Source of the DNA: Adiantum capillus-veneris | Lineage: Eukaryota > Streptophyta > Polypodiopsida > Polypodiales > Pteridaceae | Length of the DNA: 64,000 nt | Direction of reading: 5' to 3' | Assembly (NCBI GenBank): GCA_014529385.2 | Contig: CM043965.1 | Location: 62,829,933 to 62,893,932 of the forward strand | In this document: positions 33,690-44,649 of the stretch, one piece after another | How positions within the stretch are numbered: position 1 is the stretch's first letter | Layout of the letters: every line of letters begins with the position of its first letter | Made by a program: the position numbers and the translations under genes | The notes under the pieces: generated by a model | What the model saw: the letters and a program-made list of their open reading frames with translations, nothing else | The model's database searches: none | Told to the model about the DNA's origin: nothing

Positions 33690-34475
33690 ATGGGTCTTCC
33701 TAAAGTGCTCTATCAACTGGAAAGGGGGCTTTACAGGATATTCATGCACTAGGACTAGAGAAACTTGGAGACTACTTTGAGAATAGAGGTCCATCACAGA
33801 TTCCTTTCACTGTCTTATTGGACAAGAGCATTGGCTGGAAAGGCCAACAAGGCTTGGCTGGTCGAAAAATTTGCGACTTGGTGACGAAGTTGTTGTTTCG
33901 AGGCTGGAATATGTAATTTCCTCATAAGGCAAAGTCTATGGTGGGAGGCATGGTATGTACAGCGAGTCTGCGCTGTCGTCATCTTTCCACGGACATCACT
34001 TCATTGCTTGTCCTCTTGCCAAGAAGACATGGGCCTTTGTTTCCTCTGTCTGGTTTAATGTCACTGGTGAATCTTTTCCTCCTCGTGACTGGGTCTTTGG
34101 AAACCATTCTTAGGCATGTCATCCTGAGCATTTTCAACTTCTTTTGGATATGCTTAGTTATGTGGGTTTTTTGCATAATTGCACCACCAAAATGCCTTTA
34201 TTTTTTATGGTGCAAGTGTTGTTCAAAGACATGTATTCTGGTTGAGAGGCATTTTGCTTTGGAATGTATCTTTGCTCATGGGGTCATTTCTATGGAAAAT
34301 GCACAAGCTTGGATGCCATTGGTAGCGACATTCATTGCTCGATTCTCTAGCGTGTTGTTCTGACATCTTTATTATGGCTGTTCCATGTTCATGTTCGCAA
34401 TGGGTCTTCTATTCTTGCCCTTGTACATAGTTGTTTGATTGGTCATTTGACTATGTACGTTTTCTTTTTTGATAA
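33690..34475 (+). mobile_element. 3' remnant of a different LINE (zf-RVT C-terminus)
   Basis: A plus-strand frame around 33,950-34,110 reads HHFIACPLAKKTWAFVSSVW, typical of the zinc-binding region at the end of LINE ORF2 proteins (H..xxCPxAKxxW). It is preceded by a matching segment at 33,720-33,900 with DKSIGWKGQQGLAGRKICDL. Stops interrupt it. The 3' end 'cttttttgataatcaatatg' near 34,470 resembles a LINE tail. It is not closely related to the L-A/L-B family. Confidence 0.6.
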
Positions 34476-34487
34476 TCAATATGATTA

Positions 34488-34620
34488 CACATTACGAGAG
34501 AGAAAATGAAATGTAATATTAACGTCATCAATAGGCCAAAATGACCTATGAGACCAAAAGGTTACATGTGGTGAATCTAATACCAGGTCTGGGTACAAAA
34601 AGTACAAAGAACTGAAAAAA
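34488..34620 (-). mobile_element. R-family retroposon R4, 3' tail half
   Basis: The minus strand carries the conserved R tail GGTCTCATAGGTCATTTTGG ... GACGTTAATATT and then a short CTCTCTC end. The same tail occurs at 48,126-48,214 and 60,721-60,840. The rest of R4 lies at 41,290-41,692, on the other side of LINE L-B. Confidence 0.7.
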
Positions 34621-34633
34621 AAAATAGTGGGTA
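34621..34633. repeat. Target-site duplication of LINE L-B, left copy
   Basis: AAAATAGTGGGTA, repeated exactly at 41,277-41,289 after the short poly(A) of L-B. Confidence 0.9.
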
Positions 34634-34991
34634 GGCACGAAACGCTCGCTGCTGCTGCCGCGCCCCCCCTCTCGCCATTGCTGCCCCCTCCTGCCCTCGT
34701 GCACCCTTCCGCCCTCACCTGCTGCGCGGAGTCCCCCAGCACGCCCCCTGCCCCACCCGCTAACTGCTACCCAACCCCGCCCGTCCTTCGCCGCTGCCCT
34801 ACCCGCCTGCCGCCCCGCCATTTGCCTCAGCCCACCAGCCCCGCCTCCCAATCCCTCCAATCCCGCCAGCCGCGCCTCGCATCCCCGGTTTTCTACTTGA
34901 CTGAGATCGTCATCTTCCTCAACGTACTCGGGCGCAGAAGGCCTCCTCTTGTCAAGTACTCTTCGCCTTTTCTTCAAAGTAGCAGACACAG

Positions 34992-36164
34992 ATGGAGGCT
35001 CAAGCTCCGCCACAAAGGGACTCCTCCGAAGTCCCCTCACCCGACCCCGTTGAGCCCACCATTCGACTTGCTCTTTCACCGACAGAGCAAGCGAGCTTAG
35101 CTGCAGCGATAGAGCGCTTGCAGGCGACTTCTGTCATCTGCAAGATTCTCGGCACCAGACCTAGCAGAGGAAAGCTGCGTGACCTTCTCTAGGCCCGCCT
35201 TCTCGCAGAGGTGTGCAAGATCTTGGACGTTCAGATCCTCGGACGAGGCTACTATCAGATCGAGTTTGAGACCTCCGAGATGGCGTCCAAGGTCATCCCC
35301 ATGAACCCCTTGACAATCCGAGTAGTTCGAGCCCACTTTCGACAGTGGAGACATGGTTTTGACTGTGCTTCAGATGTTTTGGTAGAGGAGGCAGACATTC
35401 CCATCTCCGTCTGTTTTCCTGGTTTGCAGAGGGAGTACCTACCACTTTTGTCGAGGATAGGCTCAACAATTGCGACCGTTCTGGAGACACCTCGCACGGC
35501 AGCCTCAGTAGCTGCCAAGGCGGCCGGCATTCCCTCAGTTCACGTTCTGATTAGGGACACTCACACTCTCCCGAAGGTCATCCTCCTTCCTCGGGTGAGT
35601 GGGGGTTGGTTTAGACAGAGCGTGGAGTATTCGGGCCTCCTGAACCAGTGCTTCATTTGTGGACAGATGTGCCATCTTGGGAAGGCCTGTCCACGGAGGA
35701 GGCCCCGACCTACACCGCAGACTCAGCCCCAACCTTCAAGGGCTGGCCAACAGCCACAGGTAGAGACACAGAGCACACAGGCAGAGCCACCCTCCGAGCC
35801 TGGGGCTCCAACGGAGGAGGGATGGCAGCAGGTTCATGGTCGACAACGGCACGGGCCACAGCGACAGCCTGGCACTCAGAGTGGTCCTCAGGCGCTTGCC
35901 CGACAGCAGTGGGTTCCCACGGGAACTGATTCGGTCCTCTTGAGCAGGACGAGGTCCCTGCTCCAGCCTCCACCTCAGCTTCACCCTCGACAGCCCCTCC
36001 GACCCCCGAGTTCCCCCCCTCCTCATCAGCCTCCCCCTTGCCTCCTGCTCCCGCCGCCGCACCCCCTCGCCCCTCTACCTTTGCGGTCCCCCCCGCCCCT
36101 CTTCTCCCCACCTCCCCCTGCTCCTACATCCCCACCTCCCGCTCCAGTTCCACAGTCGACCTAG
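34992..36164 (+). pseudogene. LINE L-B ORF1, one premature stop
   Basis: The ATG at 34,992 opens 390 codons in one frame, interrupted only by TAG at codon 67 (35,190-35,192). Copy L-E has CAG there, so a single C-to-T change is enough to explain it. Domains: DUF4283-like region at about 30-190 (ICKILGTRPSRG ... ISVCFPGLQREYLPLLSRIG), zinc knuckle CFICGQMCHLGKAC at 220-233, Gln-rich linker with EEGWQQVHGRQR, then a Pro-rich tail. The stop at 36,162 may also be a mutated CAG, since L-C reads on there to a stop shared by both copies near 36,270. Confidence 0.85.
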
Positions 36165-36306
36165 GGGACAGGGCCATCTCCGGCTGCTAGGAGATCTCTT
36201 GGCAGCGCCTTTGCCACGAGCCGCTTGGCGAGAGAGGGACAGCCTTTCTTGCGACTCCCTCTACAGGTTTAGACGTCTCTCTTTGCAACAATCCCTCGTG
36301 GTCTGA

Positions 36307-36850
36307 TGAGCTTCGACATTCGGCGCCGATGGGACTTCTTTGCCTACGACTTTACACGCTTTCTCGGCGACTCCTCATCAGACCTTGAGGCAGCCTGGTT
36401 CAGGGTTCATGTTCTGTTCCTTGTAGCTAGGGGGATAGAGGCCTTGGACTCAGCGGTTGGCTTCTCTTTTCCCGTTTAGGCAGGGACCAGACTGAGTGGA
36501 CTCTCGACTAAGTGTTGGAGTGGCTGCATACACAGGCCCTAGAGTTCTCTCACCACATGGGAGACCTAGGAGTTATAGACATGCTTCAGACTTTGTGGCC
36601 ATGGGCCAAGTTTGCGGTGACCCCTCCAGATGTAGCAAGATGTAGACACATTGTGGTTCACTTCTTTGCTGAAACGCAGTGCTCGCCATGCTATGTACAC
36701 ATTCATGAGGACTCCTGGTAAGAGGAGGTTGCTATACGTACGAGTCGGTCTACTTGGGCTTGGGCCAGGCACCTTTTGTAGTCACGCCTATCTAGAGGAC
36801 GCTCGGATGCGGATTACTCCCCATCCAAGCCAGCCTTGAAGATAGCACGT
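36307..36850 (+). pseudogene. LINE L-B coding segment between ORF1 and ORF2
   Basis: Begins MSFDIRRRWDFFAYDFTRFL. Later frames read LEWLHTQALEFSHHMGDLG and RCRHIVVHFFAETQCSPCYV. L-A keeps the same segment at 29,381-28,959, so it was coding in the family. It could be a third ORF or the C-terminal end of ORF1. I do not recognise a domain. Two or more breaks are present. Confidence 0.6.
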
Positions 36851-36888
36851 TTAGCTGCTGCGGTAGCATCTGTTCTCTCTCACTCCCC

Positions 36889-39800
36889 ATGAGGATTGTC
36901 TCATGGAACGTGCAAGGACTAGGTGGGCCCCGGTTTCAGCGTCAGAGGGGCCGACTGCGTGAGGAGCTTCAGCGTTGCCTTGTGGGAGGAGAGATTGATC
37001 TCTATATACTACAGGAGCATCATCTGTGTGAGAGCCGCATTAGACGATGTGGTCAGCTTTTGCGTGGACGATATGATACTTTTTGGTCAGCCGCTTTTGG
37101 ACCTGGAGGCATCCAGGGTAGGGTATGTATAACTATTGCGGATTCTTTGCAGCAGGCCATTGTGGGCAGAGGGATTATTGTGCCAGGCAGGGCTTAGTGG
37201 ATCACTATGTAGGTTGAGGGTTGCCTTGTGGGCTTCTTGAGCATATATGCGCCCAATGTGGCGAGTGCAGAAGCAGAGTTTTGGTCACAGATTGTTGAGT
37301 CTCTGCCCAGGCAGAGCAATGGTGCATAGGGGGTGACTTCAACATGTTGGAGGACCCTTCTGAGAGGATTGGTGGTAGCCATGTTACTGTGCATAGGGTT
37401 GAGTTGGCAGCTTGGGAGAGGTTTTGTATGACTCTGAGGGTTTCGGATGTGTGGCAACACTCTAGCTTTGTGAGGCACCCAGACAGCATGGCCTTCTCTC
37501 GTTCGGACCGTAGAGTGGGAGGAGTGAATCGATCGCAGATAGATCGCTTCTACACTATTGACCATTTCTGTGACTTGGGTGGGACAGTTGGCATTCTGGC
37601 AGGGACTTCCTTCTCGGACCATGCACCAGTGATCCTCACAGTGGAAAATAGGCAGAGGAGGGGGAGCACGATGCTTCCCTGAGAGGGTCTTGCTGGACTC
37701 TGCACTCAGAGAGCGAGTAGAGGCTCTCTGGACAGAGCTTGGACATGCAGGATTCTCCTGCTGACAGAGTGGCCTCAGGACTAGCTCATCTTAGTCGCTT
37801 CTTTCTCCAGGAGTCTTTGGCTCGCCTGGTTGCAACAAGAGAGGAGGAGTAGCGTCTAAGATGGGGCGTGGCTTCCTTGCAGAGAATGCAAGAGCAGCAT
37901 CCAGATAGTCCTTGGTTGGAAGAGCAATTACAGCAGGCTCGCCAGGAGCTCGTTAGCACAGAGGAGCGGCGCCATGAGTTTGCTTTGCATCGACAAGCAT
38001 CTTAGTGGACACAAGTGGGTGACAGAGTGACTGGCACTTTCTTCGAGGCAGTGGGACCTCGGCATACGCATGCCAAGGTCAGTTAGTTGAGGAGGCCCGA
38101 AGGGTCAGTTGCTTTTGAGCCAGAGGACATGCGTGCAGTTGCTACTGAGTTTTACTGTGAGTTACTGTCTGCAGAGCCTCAGTCAGAGCTTCAAAATGCA
38201 TGCAGGGAGCAGGTGTGGGCACATATTCCTTGTCTTGTGACTGAGGAGATGCGTCAAAGGCTTGAGCTGCCACTTCAGCTTGAGGAGTTGCACATGGCTC
38301 TTATTGCACTCCCCCCGTGGTAGCTGTCCAAGAGAGGATGGCTTGACTCCCAGTTTTTTCTTGGAGTACTGGGACTTGCTTGGCCCAGATCTCTGTAGTG
38401 ATTTTCAATACATCTTGCACATATGAGAGATGCCTGATAGCATGAGTGAGGGTCTCATCTACCTCATTCCCAAGGAGGGTGGCTCCTTGGATGAGATTCG
38501 ACAGTGGCGCCCCATCACCATCCTCAACTCAGCCTACAAAATTCTTGCCAAGGCTCTGAGTTTGAGGATCCAACCACTTTTAGAGAGCCTTATACATGGG
38601 ACTCAAACAGGTTTTGTCAAGGAGCATACTATCCTTGACAACATCTTTACTTTTTGGGAGGCTTCTGCCCTAGTGCGGCTCCGTGGTGAGGATCTGGTGA
38701 TTCTTCTTCTGGATTTTGAGAAGGCCTATGACAGAGTTGACTGGAACTTTCTGGAAGGCACTCTACGCAGGATGGGCTTCTCAGATGCTTGGATTGTTAG
38801 CTTTGTACAGACAGGCACACCGTCGGGTACTTTTGTCAGGAGGAAGAGGTGATCGTTTCATGCTCACACGTTCGGTCAGACAAGGCTGCCCTCTTGCCCC
38901 ATTCCTCTTTCTGTTCTATGCTGAGGTGATGAGCAGGTTTTTGGTGTCGCAGTGGGTTGGTCTACAGGGCTTAGCACTCCTTATTCGGAGAGATGAGCTA
39001 CTGGACGTTGAGTTTGCTGACGACTCAGCCTTGTACTTGGATGGCCAAGAGGCCAACCTTCATAGCTGTGAGCAGGCTCTTGAGACCTTCTGTTGTGCAT
39101 CTGGCGCACTGATCAACTGGAGAAAGACAGTGGCTTTCTCAGTTGGTAGTGCTCCTATACCCAATTGGATGCCACATGAGGGTTTTAGGTGGATTTCCCC
39201 AAGGACTTCAATTCGGTAGTTGGGCTGTCAGGTTGGTTTGGACTTGTCTCCCGAGCAGCAAATTGCTCCCCTCCTCCTGTCTATCAGGAGAAAGTTGTTA
39301 CATTGGAGCTCCACACGACTTTCTTTGGCTGGCAGAGTTGTAGTGGCCAACCAAGTGTTGTTGGCTACTATGTGGTACATCACTTCTTGCTGGATCTTCT
39401 CGAGGTCTTGTATCAGCCAAGTAGAGAGGCTGATAAGGAACTTCCTTTGGTCAGGGCGTGACACTCAGACAGCCCGAGCCAAAGTGGCTTGGTAGGTCAT
39501 CACTCTTCCTTGTTCACAGGGAGGGCTTGGGATCATAGACCCAGCACAGCAGAGCAGATGAGGAGCCCTGGAAGAAGTTCTTGCTACAGCAGCTTCGTGC
39601 TAGGGTACCTTAGGCAGGAGGCCCCTGGCAACCTTCGACCAGATGGATCTTCACAGAGATGCGGAGAGTTGGTTTGAGCAGGAGACTGGAGTACCGCTTT
39701 GCTGTGGGTTTGCTTCGATTTTGGGAGCACTTGCGGCGAGGCCTGGAGCAGCGGCCGTCTACTTGCACGGAACAGTGCCTGCAAAGACAGCCCCTTGTTT

Positions 39801-41136
39801 GGAACCCCATGGTTAGCACTCAGAGAGGCGACTTGGTTGGTAGTCGTCCTTATGTTTCCTGGGGTCCCATGGAAGCAGGTCCAGCACGCTCTTTAGGTGA
39901 CTGGTTACAGTTTTCAAGCTTGTTAGAGGAGCTGCAGGGCTTTCAGCTACAGGGCATGAGAGGGGTGCAGAGCATGTGCCAGGACATCTCAGAGGCAGTA
40001 CCAGCTGAGTGGCTCACACCTCTCGAGTCAGCAACGCCCAAATGGATGGGAACCTTTACGCGACTGGAGGTTCTCAGAGACTGTTCCCTCCCTGTTTTTC
40101 GAGTTACAGGGTGAGGGACGCTTACAACGAGTTGCAGTAGAGGATCGGAGTGGTGGGCATCCGTGGGAGGACTTGTGTCATCGATCGTGACCCAACTGCT
40201 CTTGAGACTGGACATTGGAGAAGACTGTGAGCTAGGGAGTGCTGTCCACTGCCACGAGTATAGTGGGATCTTCGAGAGTGGCTTTGGAAGGACCCTTTCT
40301 CTTCTGCAGACCACCCAGGTATCCCTTTCTTTCAGTACACTGTTCGATTGGGACGTCACATACTGGCAGCACAGAGAGGGGCTCGCCCTGCTGCAGCACC
40401 TCATTGGCAGGAGGAGGGTCTTACAGCTGAGTTCTTGGTAGCTTTTTGGGAGAGGTTGTGGGCCTCCAGACAGCCGAGGCAAGTCACTTTGTTTCAGTGG
40501 TCGGTCGCACATAGAACTAGAGCAGTTGGGAGCTGGCTTGTGCATAGTGGTCTCTTGGCCGCATGCGCAGCTTGTGACCATCTTGTGGAGAGTGAGCGTC
40601 ACTGTCTTTGGGACTGTCTCTTGGCACAGTAGGTGTGGCTTCGTGTTCTTCGGCTGATGCCTTCTCTCTCCACGGCTCGGCAGTACACTTGGGGGGCAGC
40701 TGCTTGGTCCACTCTGACGGGCCCGGCATTTGAGTTCGAGCTATCTTCCACCAGCAGGGTGATAGTGATGCAGGGGGGCGACCTACACTCCAACCTGCCA
40801 CAGAGCTTACTCCACAGGAGTGGTGCAGTGAGAGAAGAGTGCTGGGAGCTCATCAGTGGCCTGACACTCTTGTTCATCTGGCGGGCCCGTTGCGTCGGCA
40901 CCTTTGAGGCTCGCCCTGTACCACCAGTAGAGACTGTTCACGATCTTTGGTTAGAGCTGATCCACACTATCAGAGGACAGCTCGAGAGACTTCAGGGCAG
41001 CTCTGACCACATGAGGGAGCGCAGAGAGGCCTTCCTTCGACTTTGGCGTCTTGGGCCTTTTTTCACCATGGTCCACGGTTTACTCAGATGGCACTCCTGT
41101 CCACCTGTGTGGCTTTTCCCTCCTCCCATTTCTTGA
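36889..41136 (+). pseudogene. LINE L-B ORF2: APE endonuclease, reverse transcriptase, zinc-binding C-terminus
   Basis: Nicks target DNA and copies LINE RNA. The start MRIVSWNVQGLG is the first endonuclease motif; LQEHHL carries the metal-binding Glu. GDFNMLEDPSERIGG lies near 37,330. SQIDRFYTIDHF and SDHAPVILTV end the domain. Reverse transcriptase: KEGGSLDEIRQWRPITILN, GFVKEHTILDNIFTF, LLDFEKAYDRVDW, RQGCPLAPFLFLF, FADDSALYLDG. The zinc-binding region CAACDHLVESERHCLWDC is near 40,570-40,620, and a 167-codon C-terminal frame ends at 41,136. Stops and frameshifts occur at 37,198, about 38,320, about 38,800 and later. Confidence 0.9.
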
Positions 41137-41289
41137 TTTAGCCTCATTGTACATATGCTGTTTTTTCATTGGGAGAGTCTCCCCATCATGGTTGTTGTAG
41201 CCCTCTCTCGAAGAGGTGGTTGTAGCCCTATAGGCAGTTTCATTAACTAATAGAAGGATCTTTTTCTCGGAAAAAGAAAATAGTGGGTA

Positions 41290-41692
41290 CGGATGGGGTT
41301 TAAGATGATACAAAGGGGATACATACTATGAGCTGATACAATGGAGCTCTCTGGCAATAGAGGCATCATATACATATACATCAATATCCAAAAGGTTGTC
41401 GAGGTTCAATGTCCTCCAAGGTAAGCACTCTATCTGGACAGCTCCTATGTCGCACCAGTATGGTATGGATCCTCTATCGCAATCTGCGTCGATGTCGAGA
41501 GGGCCCCCTCATCCGTGGGCAATAGGACCGCCCCAACTCTATCGCCCGATCAAGCAGTATACCTCTGGTGCTGCTATGCTGTGGGGGCTGCCCGAACTCC
41601 TCTGTATGTGACTGAACAAAATTTGTAATCTCTCCAAGAGATCCTCTCTATGTGTGCAACTCTACAATAAGTATAATCCGAGGCATCTTCCC
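41290..41692 (-). mobile_element. R-family retroposon R4, upstream half
   Basis: Collinear with R3 at about 60,850-61,270 and R2 at 57,513-57,930. Shared blocks include 'gatgtcgagag', 'tcgcccgatcaa' and 'aaatttgtaatct'. With LINE L-B and one 13-bp duplicate removed it joins the tail at 34,488-34,620. It stops at about 41,692, where LINE L-C begins. Confidence 0.65.
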
Positions 41693-43022
41693 TTTGCTCC
41701 CCCTCGCGCACGCCTTGACCTTGCTAGCCCACCTCACTCCCCCCCTCGCGCGTTTCCCTAAGCTTCCCGTCAAGCTTGCTGTGCACTGCCCTGTGCTGCC
41801 CGCCTGCCCGCCCCACACACACTCTCTCATGGCACCGTGTGCAGCCTTCCCCCCCTCCCCTCCCCCCCTCCCCCCCCCTCCCCCCCCAAACTCCCTCCGC
41901 ATGCTATCCTTCGGTGTTGCTTCCCAGTGGCATCGGCTCGCCGTATCGCTTTACCTCGCTCTCACCAACGCCCTTGAATCCCTTCGCTCGCCTTCGCAGC
42001 AATAGACATAGATGGAAGATTCTGCTTCGCCACAGAGGGACTCCACTGAGCCCCTCGCCCTACCCCGCAAAGCCCTTCATCCGAGTTGCTCTTTCGCCGA
42101 CAGAGCAAGCGAGCTTAGAGGCAGAGGTGGCACGTCTCGAGGCCACCTCTGTTATCTGCAAGATTCTCGGCACCAGACCCAGTAGGGGGGAGGTGCGTGA
42201 TCTCGTCCAGGCCCGGCCTTCTCACAGAGGTGGGCAAGATCCTCGATGTCCAGCTTCTCGGACGTGGCTACTACTAGATAGAGTTTGAGACTCGAGATGG
42301 CGTCATTGCGATGAGCCCCATGGCCATCCGAGCAGTTCGAGCACACTTTCAATAGTGGCGCCACGGTTTGGACCAATCTACCGACGTTCTTGTCGAGGAG
42401 GCAGACCTGCCCATCTCAGTCTGCTTCCCCGGTCTGTGGAGGGAGTACCTTCCGCTCCTTTCCAGCATATGCTCAGCGATTGGGACTGTCCTGGAGACAC
42501 CTCGCATGACAACCTCTGTAGCTGCCAAGGCGGCCGATATCCCCGCAGTACGAGTTCTGGTTCGGGACATCCACACTCTCTCGAAGGTCATCCTACTACC
42601 TCAGGTGAGTGGAGGTTGGTTCCGTCAGAGCGTGGAGTATTCGGGTCTCCCGAATCAGTGTTTTATTTGTTGTCAGGTGGGCCATCTTGCGAAGGTCTGT
42701 CCACGGAGGAGACCCTGACCTACACCGCAGGCTCAGCCCTAGCCCTCAAGGGGTGGCCAGTAGCAGCAGACAGAGTCACAAGGTACGTAGGCACAGCCAC
42801 CCTCCGAGCCTGGGGCTCAAGCGGAGGAGGGTTGGCAGCAGGTTCGTGGTTGACGTCGATAGAGGCCACCACGCCAGCCTGGCACTTAGAGTGCTCCCCA
42901 GGCTCCAGTCCAGCAACATTGGGTTCCCACAGGAAACCGATTCGATCCTCTTCAGGAGGACGAGGTCCTTGCTCCACCCTCCACCTCAGCCTCACCTCCG
43001 ACAGCCCCTCCTCCCCTCAAGT

Positions 43023-43059
<37 letters not shown>

Positions 43060-43279
43060 TCCACGTCGCCCTCCTCCCTCTGCCGCTCCCCGCTTCCCCT
43101 CTCCTCTTTCTCCCATGAGCCTCCCTGCTTCCACATCTCCTCCCGCTCCTTCTCCACAGCCGTCCCAGGGGGCAAGACCATCCTCGACTGCTAGGAGATC
43201 TCTAGGCAACGATTTTTCCACGAGTCGTTGGGGGAGAGAGGAACAACCGTTCTTGCGAACCCCCCTTCTGGTGTAGACG
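41692..43279 (+). mobile_element. LINE copy L-C: 5' leader and ORF1 only
   Basis: Homologous to L-B from its leader to about 36,275, then similarity stops just after the shared 'gtgtagacg'. A LINE copy with its 5' end but no 3' end is unusual, because target-primed insertion normally loses the 5' end. A later deletion or rearrangement is more likely. Confidence 0.8.
42012..43276 (+). pseudogene. LINE L-C ORF1, frameshifted
   Basis: ATG at 42,012 aligned with the other copies. The frame is lost within 60 bases and regained at 42,368 (LPISVCFPGLWREYLPLLSS). The zinc knuckle CFICCQVGHLAKVC follows within 42,368-42,718. The Pro-rich tail includes a run of about 30 C at 43,026-43,057. A stop near 43,276 is shared with L-B. 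Confidence 0.75.
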
Positions 43280-44640
43280 TTGTTAGCGTGCAAACGACAA
43301 GGAAAATGAGTGCCTATATAGCCTTGCACGAGTCACACCGTTTGAAGGAAGAACTATTGCACCGCCGAAACTACCTGTGATAAGCACCTGTAAAGTTTTA
43401 TAAAGAACCCTTCTAGCATGAAGCACACTTGGAATTAGGAGAAACCAAGGACATAAAGACGTAGCTCGTCTCGAGCAGATGTCGGTAGAGCATCCATAGG
43501 CTAAAAACAGATAAAAGATGAGAGAGTTATGGCCACTCGAAGTTGGGGGTGTACTCTCTTTTGCTCAAAAATGAGCTCTCTGGAAAGTTTCCAGGTGTTG
43601 CAGCTATAAAATGGGGCCTCTTTTATCTTTTATTCCAAGAGTTTTCTTCTCTCTCCTAAGCCGACAAGGCTCTCTTGCAAGGCTTCATTTAATTGGTCCA
43701 ATTTTGGCTTCATTTGGGTAACAAATGGGTAGCCGGTGACTTTTGGGCCAAGGGAAGGGGTGGGAGCTAGTGTCCAGGGGACCAAAAAATGAGCCAGGCA
43801 CCTGAACAATTAGTGGGAACTAAAAATGGTGCCTTCTTCTCCCCCAAGTGTCCAGGAGTCCCCCATAGCCAAGCTCCTCCCAAGCTCCTTTCTCCTTTGA
43901 TACACCCCTAATGGGCACCCTATCCTCCCCTTATACCCCCCATTTCCTCCTTCCCTCTTCCCATGTGAGATAATCCCAGTGCCACATGGCATCCTCCTCT
44001 TGCACTTCTCCAACTCCTTCCTCCCCCCACAGAAAATTTCCAACTTGACCCCTTCTCAAGACCAATTTCTCAGGAGCATAGTGTACCGCTCTGGCCACCA
44101 AATGCGACGCCGTAAAGCACGGTTCGGAGCCCATTTCTTCGGCTATCTCCAGAAATTTAATATCTCAGCATTTTTAATTTTAGATCATCAAGTTGGTCCA
44201 CTTGCCTTTGTCGCATGCATCTGCAACCACTTTCTAAGTTGAGACCACCAACTTCGGACGTACATAACTCATGATGTACAAGTCCGATTCACAAGCTATA
44301 AGGCACGGCTGAAAATACTTATTGAAAACCATGTTTTGAGGACTTGACCAACCCAAAACACTAGTACCCAAGCCCGGCAAAACCAAACCTTTGTACGTGA
44401 ATTTCTACATGGTTACTTCCAAGACTCGAAGCACTATGTACACATATATACGTGAGGCTAGTTAGCAAGCTTTTTGGCATGATCTACTGACTTTAAGCTC
44501 ATCCAAAAAATGTCTGACATAGCTTGCCAACCTCCCCTAGCCTGCTTGATCATTCATGACAAGAAGAGGTTTCTAGGGTGAACAATTACTGTAGCTCATT
44601 CCCAGAAACCTCATTTACATCCTCGGATGTCTTCACACTG
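43280..44640. other. No gene recognised; probably 3' region or LTR of element G3
   Basis: About 1.4 kb with no ORF I can support. Its position just downstream of a minus-strand integrase end (44,650) suggests the 3' internal region and LTR of that element, but I could not find a second copy to define LTR edges. Confidence 0.4.
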
Positions 44641-44649
44641 TCTTTCTCC

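Larger units (their letters stand above)
34634..41276 (+). mobile_element. LINE copy L-B, full-length by structure (about 6.6 kb)
   Basis: The reference copy of the family in this window. Parts: leader 34,634-34,991, ORF1 34,992-36,164, middle coding segment 36,307-36,850, ORF2 36,889-41,136, 3' non-coding end with a short A-rich tail at 41,271. An exact 13-bp target duplication flanks it. It is inserted in retroposon R4. ORF2 carries several stops and shifts, so it is not active as is. Confidence 0.92.

Noticed and set aside
33938-34363. Hydrophobic plus-strand ORF that looks like a membrane protein
   Set aside because: Another frame of the same DNA carries a clear LINE zinc-binding C-terminus (HHFIACPLAKKTW), so the hydrophobic frame is a shadow.
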